Shown here piece by piece: positions 41,783 through 49,416 of a DNA stretch of 64,000 bases (position 1 is the stretch's first letter; the number at the start of each line of letters is the position of its first letter). Source of the DNA: Hymenobacter translucens. Lineage in GTDB: Bacteria > Bacteroidota > Bacteroidia > Cytophagales > Hymenobacteraceae. Location: assembly GCF_020685205.1 (NCBI RefSeq), contig NZ_JAJERB010000002.1, positions 248,001-312,000 of the forward strand. Reading direction: 5' to 3'. The notes beneath the pieces were generated by a model. That model was not told the DNA's origin, did no database searches, and worked only from the letters and a program-made list of their open reading frames with translations. A program made the translations under genes and the position numbers.

Positions 41783-42706
41783 ATGGAAGATTACAATAAA
41801 GTGATAGAGTCACTGGGAATGCGCTATATAAAGGCCAAAAACCTGGTGCTCCAGCAGCCTTTTACGGTTCGCAACTACTATGATGTCGGCAACAACCTGA
41901 TCCTGCTGCATAAGGGCCGGATTGCATTTGGCGACGAAGACCAGCAGGTGGAAGAAGGCGAAATGCTGTTCATTCCCGGCGGCCGGGCCACCCGCGTTAC
42001 CTATGGCGACGGGACCGGCAAGACCATCACCAACGACGACCTGATCAGCAATAAGGATAAGTTCTTCCACTCCAATGCCGACCTGGACCTGATTGGCGAC
42101 GCCGAGGAAAGCCACAGCTTTGTCAGCTTCGAGGCCAAGGTGTTTGACTCGGTCAACTTTTTTGCGTCCCTCGACGTGCCGGCCTTCCTGATTACCGGCA
42201 ACTCCAAGCTGGCAAACCTGGTGATTAAGGTGGTCGAGGAAAGCCTGCAGGACCTGCCGGGCCGGGAGCGGCTCATCATGATCTACACCGAGAACATCGT
42301 GGTGGAAATCGTGCGCTACATCCTCAAGAACAAGATGTTCGTGGAGCAGCTGGCGACCAACAGCACTTACTTCAAGGACCCCCGCCTCATCGACCTGTTC
42401 AACTACATCAAGGAGAACATCGGCGGCGACCTGTCGAACAAGGTTCTCTCGGGCGTGGCCAACGTGAGCGAGGACTACGTAGGTCAGTACTTTAAGATGC
42501 TGACCGGCATCAATCCGCAGGACTACATCGAGTACCAGCGCATGGAGCGCGCCGTGTTCCTGCTGCGCACGACCAAGAAGAGCATCCGCGACATCGGCAA
42601 GGAGGTGGGCTATAAGGACACGGCCTATTTCTGCCGCCGCTTCAAGATGATGTTCGGCATTCCCGCCGGCAAGATGCGGCGCCGCGAGTCGGCCATGAAC
42701 ATCTAA
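41783..42706 (+). CDS. AraC-family transcriptional regulator with cupin-like sensor
   Basis: 307 residues from the ATG at 41783. The N-terminal ~100 residues suggest a cupin (LLHKGRIAFGDEDQQVEEGE, EMLFIPGGRATRV), then a helical linker and two HTH motifs at the C-terminus (VLSGVANVSEDYVGQYFKML, IRDIGKEVGYKDTAYFCRRF and KMMFGIPAGKMRRRES). The effector is unknown. AT-rich sequence (about 41690-41720) lies before it, probably its promoter, with no clean consensus. No regulated neighbour is obvious. Confidence 0.9.
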   Translation: MEDYNKVIESLGMRYIKAKNLVLQQPFTVRNYYDVGNNLILLHKGRIAFGDEDQQVEEGEMLFIPGGRATRVTYGDGTGKTITNDDLISNKDKFFHSNADLDLIGDAEESHSFVSFEAKVFDSVNFFASLDVPAFLITGNSKLANLVIKVVEESLQDLPGRERLIMIYTENIVVEIVRYILKNKMFVEQLATNSTYFKDPRLIDLFNYIKENIGGDLSNKVLSGVANVSEDYVGQYFKMLTGINPQDYIEYQRMERAVFLLRTTKKSIRDIGKEVGYKDTAYFCRRFKMMFGIPAGKMRRRESAMNI

Positions 42707-42725
42707 TTTGCAGCCGCATTGAAAC

Positions 42726-42763
42726 AAGCAAAGGCGCTCCAATCAGGGCGCCTTTGCTTATTT
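42726..42763. terminator. Bidirectional terminator
   Basis: AAGCAAAGGCGC and GCGCCTTTGCTT are exact complements; T-rich exits on both strands. Serves the AraC gene (+) and GGGP synthase (-). Confidence 0.88.
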
Positions 42764-42792
42764 CTGGCTGTTATCAAAACGCCGGCCGGAGC

Positions 42793-43563
42793 TTAAACAG
42801 TCACGTTGAGCACGGCATTGAAGGAGCGCACGACCTTGGACATTTCTGCCAGGAATGCCGGTGCCTTCTCGATCTGGTTGCCTACCACAATGACGTCGGC
42901 GCCGGCCGTCAGGGCCGCCTGGGCCTTCTCGGTGGTATTGATGCCTCCACCCACGATAATGGGAATGTCAACCGCTTGCCGCACTGCTTTGATCATGGCT
43001 GCTGATACCGGGTACATGGCGCCGCTGCCACCATCCAGGTACATCAGGCGCAGGCCGAGCTGCTCGCCAGCCATAGCCGTGCAGGCCGCAATACCGGGCT
43101 TGTCGTGGGGCAGGGGAGTGGTGCCGCTCATATAGCTGGCCGTGGTTTGCCGCCCAGTGTCTACCAGCATGTAGCCGGTAGGCAGGATCTGCAGGTTGCT
43201 GGCCCGCAGCAGGGGCGCGGAAATCACGTGCTGGCCGATCAGAAAATCAGGGTTGCGGCCCGAGATCAAAGACAAGAGCAGAATTCCATCGGCCTGGGGG
43301 TCGAGGTGGAGGCTGTGACTCGGAAAAAGCAACACCGGTACCTCGCTCCGGCTTTTGATAAAACGAATGAGCGACGCCTGGCGAGTATTCATCACCAGGC
43401 TGCCGCCCATAAAGAAATAGTCAACCGGATGCGCCCGACTGAGTTCCAGCACCTGTTCGCAGCTCGCCTCGTCCAGATGGTCGGGGTCGAGCAGCACGGC
43501 CAGAGATTTCTGACCGTGCGCACGGCGTTTAGCTAGAACTTCATAGAGGCTTGTGAGGCGCAT
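42793..43563 (-). CDS. Geranylgeranylglyceryl phosphate synthase (PcrB/GGGPS family)
   Basis: 256 residues from the ATG at 43563. The TIM-barrel prenyltransferase of ether-lipid type: SLAVLLDPDH, VDYFFMGGSLV, VLLFPSHSLHLDPQADGILL, ISGRNPDFLIGQHV, LMYLDGGSGAMYPVSAAMI, and VGGGINTTEKAQAALTAGAD. In archaea it begins membrane ether-lipid synthesis; bacterial members occur in Bacteroidota, and PcrB of Bacilli uses heptaprenyl. Here the family is clear, the substrate is not. Its first 23 bases overlap the upstream membrane-protein gene. Confidence 0.93.
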   Translation of the reverse strand: MRLTSLYEVLAKRRAHGQKSLAVLLDPDHLDEASCEQVLELSRAHPVDYFFMGGSLVMNTRQASLIRFIKSRSEVPVLLFPSHSLHLDPQADGILLLSLISGRNPDFLIGQHVISAPLLRASNLQILPTGYMLVDTGRQTTASYMSGTTPLPHDKPGIAACTAMAGEQLGLRLMYLDGGSGAMYPVSAAMIKAVRQAVDIPIIVGGGINTTEKAQAALTAGADVIVVGNQIEKAPAFLAEMSKVVRSFNAVLNVTV

Positions 43564-44311
43564 CCGCGTCGTCGTGGTGGTAAGTAAAGTCGATGTCCCG
43601 GGTCTCCGGCTCGGTTGCGTACACCGGGGACGTTGCAAGGTCGGGATTTTTGTCCACAGGTAAATATTCGCTTATTTTTTTAGCCACAAAGGCCATCAAA
43701 ACCGCCGAAACCTGGGCGATAAGCATTTTCCCCGTGTCAGACTGCAGAAACGCCTGAAACGCCGTGGCGGCCAAGGAAGGCTCGTTCGGGTCGCGCTGCC
43801 GGCTGCCGGCATAAGCTGCTACCGGATAGGAGCCTCGATCATAGGAAGAAGACGCGTGGCCCTGCTCACCAAGGTGCGGAAAAGGATCCATATCCGAATC
43901 GGTGTGGTACACGTCCGGGGCCAGATGCGCGCGGCGGTGGCTTGCAGCGGACTGGCGACCATGATCGGCCGCGGCGTGGTGGCCCGAGCCGAAGCCCAGG
44001 TCGTCGGTCGTGGCTTCATCTACTTCGGTGTGGCGGGGCATTCCCGACCGGGAGCGGCGGGTGCGCTGCTCGCGCAGAACGGCCCGGAAGCCATCCTCAT
44101 CATCTTTGTGTTTGGACTTACCGCCAAACGCTTTCGAAATCAGCCAGACGCCGCCCACCAGGCCGGCCCCGATCAGGGCATACTTGCCTACGGTCTGGGT
44201 TTGATGCTTGATATTGTCGACATCGCCCAGCAGGGCACGTTCGTATTCGAGCTTCTGGCGCTCCAGGAATTCCTTTTCGTCCTCAAACAGGGGATTTTGC
44301 AGGTCGGCCAT
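43541..44311 (-). CDS. Membrane protein of unknown function
   Basis: 256 residues. N-terminal charged helix (EFLERQKLEYERALLGDVD), a short membrane segment (about 43-62, YALIGAGLVGGVWLISKAFG), a long polar His/Arg/Ser-rich middle, and a second hydrophobic segment near residues 192-212 (MLIAQVSAVLMAFVAKKISE). No family recognised, but the order resembles YtxH-like or phage-holin-associated proteins. It sits between the DUF1469 protein and GGGP synthase on one strand with overlaps, so the three are probably an operon. Confidence 0.7.
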   Translation of the reverse strand: MADLQNPLFEDEKEFLERQKLEYERALLGDVDNIKHQTQTVGKYALIGAGLVGGVWLISKAFGGKSKHKDDEDGFRAVLREQRTRRSRSGMPRHTEVDEATTDDLGFGSGHHAAADHGRQSAASHRRAHLAPDVYHTDSDMDPFPHLGEQGHASSSYDRGSYPVAAYAGSRQRDPNEPSLAATAFQAFLQSDTGKMLIAQVSAVLMAFVAKKISEYLPVDKNPDLATSPVYATEPETRDIDFTYHHDDADAPHKPL

Positions 44312-44319
44312 AAGTCAGG

Positions 44320-44697
44320 TTATGCTTGACGTTTGTCAGATTTATAAATCGTGTTGTTGAGCAGCTTGTCGGCAATGCCCTGGAAAAGCTTTTTATCGAC
44401 CCCGATCAGGAAAATAATCAGCAGGACCAGGTAAAACCCGGCCACAATGCCGAATCCCCAGAAATGGCTGTCGAGAGCATCGTTGAGGGCCAGGCCGGCA
44501 AAAATGCTGAGGAAGATCAGGAACAGGAGCCCAATCAGTCCCATGGCGGCACCGTGCACGGTACCTACAAAGGCAGTTTTAACTTTCTCCTGCGCTTCGA
44601 GGCGCACAAGGTCGATGCGGGTGTCGAGGTAACCCATCAGGTTGCCCATCAGGCTGTCGTTGCGGGGCGTTTTGGAGGCGTCGTCGTCGGTAACCAT
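44320..44697 (-). CDS. DUF1469 (holin-superfamily) membrane protein
   Basis: 125 residues. A charged N-terminus with LMGYLDTRIDLVRLEAQEKV, then two membrane segments (AAMGLIGLLFLIFLSIFAGL and GIVAGFYLVLLIIFLIGV). This is the DUF1469 layout, often called phage-holin family III, but most bacterial members are not phage proteins and no phage gene is near. It starts an apparent operon with the following protein and GGGP synthase. Confidence 0.82.
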   Translation of the reverse strand: MVTDDDASKTPRNDSLMGNLMGYLDTRIDLVRLEAQEKVKTAFVGTVHGAAMGLIGLLFLIFLSIFAGLALNDALDSHFWGFGIVAGFYLVLLIIFLIGVDKKLFQGIADKLLNNTIYKSDKRQA

Positions 44698-44847
44698 ACG
44701 GCGGAGGATTGGAAAAGAGAAAAACGGTGTTGTACAACCAGGTCCGAAAGCAGTGCGTTGCAGTTGAAATTCGGGGTAGCCACTTCATACGGAAAAGGTG
44801 GCGGCGTGTCTGATATTTAAATTACTTTTACTCTATACTGCCACGTT

Positions 44848-45990
44848 TTGAGTCAGAACCACTACCAAGTGCTGGGCGTCCCGGCTACCGCCAGTGTCCG
44901 GGAAATAAAGCTGGCTTACAAGCGGTTAGCGGTGCAATATCATCCTGATAAGCACGGCGGCAACACGCGTTTCGAAGAGCAGTTCAAGGCAGTCAGCATT
45001 GCGTACCGGGTGCTGGGCGACAGCGCCCGCCGGGCCGCCTACGACCACCAGCTCCAGCTGGCCGTGCGCCGCCAGGAGGAAGCCCGGCGCCAGCAGCAGT
45101 ACCGGCCCCAGGCCCAGCACGTGTACGGGGTGCCCATGCCCCCGGCTCAGCCCGTGCGCACCCGGCGGCCCGCCTCGTCAGCCGAGCGGCACTACAAGCC
45201 CATGGCCCGGCGGCGCATCCGCTTCACCCGGCGCGACTACCTGCTCATGGCCGGCTTTATTTTGTCGCTGCTGCTGTTCGTAGCCGCGGTAAAAACGACG
45301 ATGGACCATGTATCGGCGGGAAACAACTACGAAAGAGGGGTGCAGGCGTATGCCGGGCGGCGCTACAGCGCTGCCCATGCTTTTTTCACGGAAGCGCTTC
45401 GCTACAAGCCGGCACACACTGCTGCCCGCCGGCGCCGGGCCGAAATCGAGCAGCTGTTCGATAAAAACCTGCCCGCGGCGTATGCCGACTACCAAGCTGT
45501 GCTGCAGGAAACCAAGGACCGGGGGCAGGCGGCGTGGCTGCTGTACCGGATGGGGCAGTGCCAGGCCGAGGCCCGGCCCGATTCGGCCGAGCGCACGTTT
45601 ACCCGGGCGCTGGCATTGGACTCTACGCTAAGCGGCGCCTGGCTGGCCCGGGGCGAGCTGCGCCTGCTTACGCTCCAGCAGCTCGAGCCTGCCGCGGCTG
45701 ACCTGGCTGCCGGACTACGGCTGCGGGCAACTGCCAACCAGCCTGTTCCGATGCGCTATCTGATGTACCGGGGGCTGGCCTACTATAAGCTGCGCAACTT
45801 CGCCGCGGCCCGGCAGGACTACCAGCAGGTGCTGGCCGCCAGCCCGGGCAGCGGGCTGATTCACTTTTTGCTGGGGCGGCTGGCCCAGCAGGAAGGAGAT
45901 GCTGCCGGGGCGTGCGGGCTTTTTGAGCGGGCGGTTCAGCTTGGCTACTACTACGCTGACCAAGCCCGAAACGAGAGCTGCCGGCAGTAG
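44848..45990 (+). CDS. J-domain protein with membrane segment and TPR domain
   Basis: 380 residues from a TTG start. Residues 2-67 are a complete J domain (NHYQVLGVPATASVREIKLA, HPD at 32-34, the DnaK-interaction motif). A Gln/Arg-rich linker follows, then a membrane segment (about 130-150), then TPR repeats to the end (GVQAYAGRRYSAAHAFFTEA and LMYRGLAYYKLRNFAAARQD). A J domain at the cytoplasmic side and TPRs outside suggest a co-chaperone for membrane or export substrates. No client is suggested by the context. Terminates at the hairpin before tRNA-Phe. Confidence 0.86.
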   Translation: MSQNHYQVLGVPATASVREIKLAYKRLAVQYHPDKHGGNTRFEEQFKAVSIAYRVLGDSARRAAYDHQLQLAVRRQEEARRQQQYRPQAQHVYGVPMPPAQPVRTRRPASSAERHYKPMARRRIRFTRRDYLLMAGFILSLLLFVAAVKTTMDHVSAGNNYERGVQAYAGRRYSAAHAFFTEALRYKPAHTAARRRRAEIEQLFDKNLPAAYADYQAVLQETKDRGQAAWLLYRMGQCQAEARPDSAERTFTRALALDSTLSGAWLARGELRLLTLQQLEPAAADLAAGLRLRATANQPVPMRYLMYRGLAYYKLRNFAAARQDYQQVLAASPGSGLIHFLLGRLAQQEGDAAGACGLFERAVQLGYYYADQARNESCRQ

Positions 45991-46019
45991 AAGCGGCCCT
46001 TTAGCGTATCGCTGAAAGC

Positions 46020-46055
46020 AAAAAAGCCCTTCTGCGGGTTGCAGAAGGGCTTTTC
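46020..46055. terminator. Bidirectional terminator
   Basis: AAAAGCCCTTCTGC/GCAGAAGGGCTTTT with a five-base loop; ends the J-domain gene (+) and tRNA-Phe (-). Confidence 0.9.
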
Positions 46056-46056
46056 G

Positions 46057-46129
<73 letters not shown>

Positions 46130-46171
46130 AGCTCTTGGTATCCCCGGCGGCCTTTCAACCGTTGGGGAGCA

Positions 46172-46201
46172 CAAAAGTAGTAAAGCGAAACGGACCTGCA
46201 A
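46172..46201 (-). promoter_or_regulatory. Consensus promoter of tRNA-Phe
   Basis: On the minus strand TTG, exactly 19 bases, then TACTTTTG, a complete match to the Bacteroidota TTG-N19-TAnnTTTG pattern, 43 bases upstream of the tRNA. Confidence 0.75.
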
Positions 46202-46296
46202 GAAATTTGGTAAAAAATCTTTCCCAGGAAAAATCCGTAATTTGTTATGCATACCGAGTATATTTCGGCCCCAACCCCAAACCTACCCTCTTTCCC

Positions 46297-47691
46297 GTGA
46301 CCATCCAAAACATCATTTTCCTGCTGGTAGCGCTGGCCGGCATCGGCCTGTTCGTCTGGCAGGTGCGGAAAATCAGAGCCAATATCCTCGTCGGCCGCGA
46401 CCGGGATATGTCGGGCAACGTTGCCGAACGGCTGCAAAAAACCCTGCTGGTGGCCTTCGGGCAGCAGAAGATGTTTAAGCGCATCACCCCGGCGCTGCTC
46501 CACTTGGTGGTGTACGTGGGCTTCCTGGTCATTAACGTGGAGGTCATCGAAATCATGATTGACGGCATCTTCGGGACGCACCGGGTGCTGCAGTTTATGG
46601 GTCCGCTCTACAGTCTGCTGACCGGTACGAACGAGATTCTGGGAGCCCTGGTGCTGCTGGCCGTAGCCGCGCTGTGGTGGCGGCGCAACGTAAAAAAGGT
46701 GCGGCGCTTCTCGGGGCCCGAGATGCGCGCCTGGCCCAGCCTCGATGCCGACATGATTCTCTACATCGAGACGGTGCTGATGCTGGCCCTGTTTACCATG
46801 AACACGGCGGATCTGAAACTGCACCAACTGCGCAACGAGGTGCTGCCCGGGGCTTATCCGATCAGCTCCCTGCTGGTTGGGTTGTTTCCGGCCGATGTAA
46901 CCGCGTTGCACATCCTGGAGCGGGTCGGCTGGTGGCTGCACATCGTGGGCATCCTGGCGTTCCTGAACTACCTGCCCTCTTCCAAGCACTTCCACATCAT
47001 TCTGGCGTTCCCCAACGTGTACTACTCCCGGCTGGTGCCGCAGGGACAGTTCTCCAACGTGGACAGCATCACCCACGAGGTGAAGGCTATGATGGACCCG
47101 AGCTACCAGGTGCCGGCCCCGGCCGTTGGCCCCGACGGCTCGGCGCTGGCGCCCACGCCGTTTGGCGCCAAAGACGTTAACGACCTGGCCTGGACCAACC
47201 TGCTGAACGCCTACTCCTGCACCGAGTGCGGGCGCTGCACCTCGGTGTGCCCGGCCAACCTGACCGGTAAGCTGCTGTCCCCGCGGAAGATCATCATGGA
47301 CACCCGCGACCGGGCCGACGAGAAGTACAACTCCCCCTTGATCTTCAGCCCTAACCTGTACGGGCAGGAAGCCAAGCACGAAACCCAGGAGCAGCTCGAC
47401 CGGGAAAACCACACCCTGCTGCGCGGCTACGTCACGCCGGAGGAGCTGTGGGCCTGCACCACCTGCAATGCCTGCGTCGAAGCCTGCCCGGTTAACATCA
47501 ACCCTCTGGAAAGCATTATTGAGATGCGGCGCTTCCTGGTGCTGGAAGAGTCGGCTGCGCCGAATTCGCTTAACGTGATGTTCTCCAACATCGAAAACAA
47601 CGGTGCTCCCTGGGCTTTTTCACCCTCGGACCGCTTCAACTGGGCCGACGATCTGTACGTGGCCACCAAGGAGACAGGAGTTAGCAGCTAG
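46297..47691 (+). CDS. Membrane-bound 4Fe-4S protein (HdrE/D-like, electron transfer)
   Basis: 464 residues from the likely GTG start at 46297. The N-terminal half has about five membrane segments (VTIQNIIFLLVALAGIGLFV onward), reminiscent of a NarI/HdrE-type heme-b or quinone-facing domain. The C-terminal half has two ferredoxin motifs, YSCTECGRCTSVCPANLT and WACTTCNACVEACPVNINP, each CxxCxxCxxxCP. It is paired with the CCG-domain gene downstream; together they look like a two-subunit membrane oxidoreductase. Partner substrate is unknown. Confidence 0.85.
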   Translation: MTIQNIIFLLVALAGIGLFVWQVRKIRANILVGRDRDMSGNVAERLQKTLLVAFGQQKMFKRITPALLHLVVYVGFLVINVEVIEIMIDGIFGTHRVLQFMGPLYSLLTGTNEILGALVLLAVAALWWRRNVKKVRRFSGPEMRAWPSLDADMILYIETVLMLALFTMNTADLKLHQLRNEVLPGAYPISSLLVGLFPADVTALHILERVGWWLHIVGILAFLNYLPSSKHFHIILAFPNVYYSRLVPQGQFSNVDSITHEVKAMMDPSYQVPAPAVGPDGSALAPTPFGAKDVNDLAWTNLLNAYSCTECGRCTSVCPANLTGKLLSPRKIIMDTRDRADEKYNSPLIFSPNLYGQEAKHETQEQLDRENHTLLRGYVTPEELWACTTCNACVEACPVNINPLESIIEMRRFLVLEESAAPNSLNVMFSNIENNGAPWAFSPSDRFNWADDLYVATKETGVSS

Positions 47692-47767
47692 GAGCCAGAA
47701 TGCTCCTTTTCCCTCCTGAACTTCTTCATTCCGTCTCCTACCTCCTGACTTCTAGCTCCTCAAAAAT

Positions 47768-48670
47768 ATGGCTGAGCAACTTGCCAAGCGCCCGATTACC
47801 GTTCCTCTCATGGCTAACCTGGCGGCCGCCGGGGAAGAACCCGAAATTCTGTTCTGGGTAGGCTGCGCCGGGGCTTTCGACGACCGGTACAAGCGCGTGA
47901 CCCGGGCCTTCGTGCAGATTCTGGAGCACGTGGGCGTGAAGTACGCTGTGCTGGGTATGGAGGAAACCTGCACCGGCGACCCGGCCAAGCGTGCCGGCAA
48001 CGAATTCCTGTTCCAGATGCAGGCCATGCAGAACATTACCACCTTCGAGGGCTACGGCATCAAGAAGATTGTGACAGCCTGCCCGCACTGCTTCAATACG
48101 ATTAAGAACGAGTATCCCGCGCTGGGGGGCAACTACGAAGTTATTCACCACAGCACCTTCCTGCAGCAGCTCATCAACGAGGGCCGGGTCGGCGTCTCGG
48201 GAGGCGGCGAGTTCAAGGGGCAGCGCATCACCTTCCACGATTCCTGCTACCTGGGCCGGGCCAACAATATCTACGAAGCCCCCCGCGACGTACTGGCCGC
48301 CCTGGACGCCGACCTCGTGGAAATGAAGCGCAGCAAAGCCAACGGCCTGTGTTGCGGCGCCGGTGGCGCCCAGATGTGGAAAGAGCCCGAGCCCGGCAAG
48401 AAAGACATCAACGTGGAGCGCACCGAAGAGGCATTGGCGGCTCTGGATGGCAACGCCGCGGCCCTGGCCAACCTGAACGGAGTGGAAAGCGGCAACGCCG
48501 GCGCTACCCCGGCCCCGCGCGATGCCCAGCAGCGCAGCATCATTGCTGTGAGCTGCCCGTTCTGCATGACTATGATGAGCGACGGCGTCAAGAACAAGGA
48601 GCGGGAAAGCAACGTGCAGGTGTTTGACCTGGCCGAGCTGATTGCCACTGCCGAAGGACTCAGCGCCTAA
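47768..48670 (+). CDS. CCG-domain Fe-S subunit (HdrB/GlpC/LutA-like)
   Basis: 300 residues. Two CCG-type cysteine-rich domains: first ILFWVGCAGAFDDRYKR ... VTACPHCFNTIKNEYP, second ITFHDSCYLGRANNIYEAPR ... GLCCGAGGAQMWKE, plus SCPFCMTMMSDG near the end. In HdrB such domains hold non-cubane 4Fe-4S clusters; in LutA/GlpC they belong to lactate or glycerol 3-phosphate oxidation. It is 77 bases after the membrane Fe-S gene and probably works with it. Confidence 0.87.
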   Translation: MAEQLAKRPITVPLMANLAAAGEEPEILFWVGCAGAFDDRYKRVTRAFVQILEHVGVKYAVLGMEETCTGDPAKRAGNEFLFQMQAMQNITTFEGYGIKKIVTACPHCFNTIKNEYPALGGNYEVIHHSTFLQQLINEGRVGVSGGGEFKGQRITFHDSCYLGRANNIYEAPRDVLAALDADLVEMKRSKANGLCCGAGGAQMWKEPEPGKKDINVERTEEALAALDGNAAALANLNGVESGNAGATPAPRDAQQRSIIAVSCPFCMTMMSDGVKNKERESNVQVFDLAELIATAEGLSA

Positions 48671-48710
48671 GCTGCGCCTGAATAGCTGTTCCGGGCTGGC
48701 CCCGGTCAGG

Positions 48711-48753
48711 AAGCTGCACCTATCGGAACTTTCCGGCGGGTGCAGCTTTTTTT
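48711..48753 (+). terminator. Rho-independent terminator
   Basis: AAGCTGCACC/GGGTGCAGCTT followed by seven T residues. Confidence 0.9.
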
Positions 48754-48815
48754 ATGGAAATTGCCCCGGCCAAGCCGTACCCTGACGCCGGCCCCTGCTA
48801 CTTTCTGCTTCGCAT

Positions 48816-49301
48816 ATGTTTGTTTCTTTTGCCGCCCTGCCCGGCACCGCCCGAATCTGGATTTATCAGGCCAGCCGTCCGCTGACAGCGGCCGAGCTGG
48901 CGGCCGTGGAGCCGGCCCTGACCCGCTTCGCCAACGAGTGGACCAGTCACGGCCGTTCACTGCTGGCTTCCGCTGCCTTTCTGCACCAGCAGTTTCTGAT
49001 TATCGGCCTCGATGAGGTAGTTGCCGATGCCAGCGGGTGCTCCATCGACACTTCGGTGCGCTTCGTCAAGGCCCTGGAGCAGCAGCTAGGCGTGACGCTG
49101 CTTGAGAAATCGATGCTGGCTTTTTTGCACGAAGGCCAGGTGCAGCTGCTCGACCGGCGGGAGGTGCGCACGGCCATCGCCGAAGGGCGGATCAGGCCGG
49201 AAACCCTATATTTTGATACAACAGTAGCGCAAGCAGGGCAGCTGCAGGCCGCCTGGCCTGCTCCGGCAGCTTCGACGTGGCTGAGCCGATATTTCCGGTA
49301 A
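48816..49301 (+). CDS. Conserved protein of unknown function
   Basis: 161 residues, soluble. It opens LPGTARIWIYQASRPLTAAE, and contains ANEWTSHGRSLLASAAFLHQ, LIIGLDEVVADASGCSIDTS and SVRFVKALEQQLGVTLL. Despite an occasional annotation as an ABC transporter ATPase in related genomes, no Walker motif is present. The ASGCSIDTSVRF core looks functional. Unknown role. Confidence 0.75.
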   Translation: MFVSFAALPGTARIWIYQASRPLTAAELAAVEPALTRFANEWTSHGRSLLASAAFLHQQFLIIGLDEVVADASGCSIDTSVRFVKALEQQLGVTLLEKSMLAFLHEGQVQLLDRREVRTAIAEGRIRPETLYFDTTVAQAGQLQAAWPAPAASTWLSRYFR

Positions 49302-49416
49302 AAAGGAAATATTTCAGGCTGCCTCAGAAATCAAAGGTAAACTCTGTATTATTGCTAGACCCAAATTAGTAAAAACGAGTCCCTTCATCGTCTTTAATCC
49401 ACCCCCCCTTCCACCT

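Noticed and set aside
44320..44697. Prophage because of a holin-family protein
   Set aside because: DUF1469 members are mostly chromosomal membrane proteins and there are no other phage genes in the window.
47670..47767. Purine-rich AGGAG words around the end of the membrane Fe-S gene and the gap
   Set aside because: Loosely related, no exact inverted arms of useful length; reported only here. They may be remnants of a repeat.
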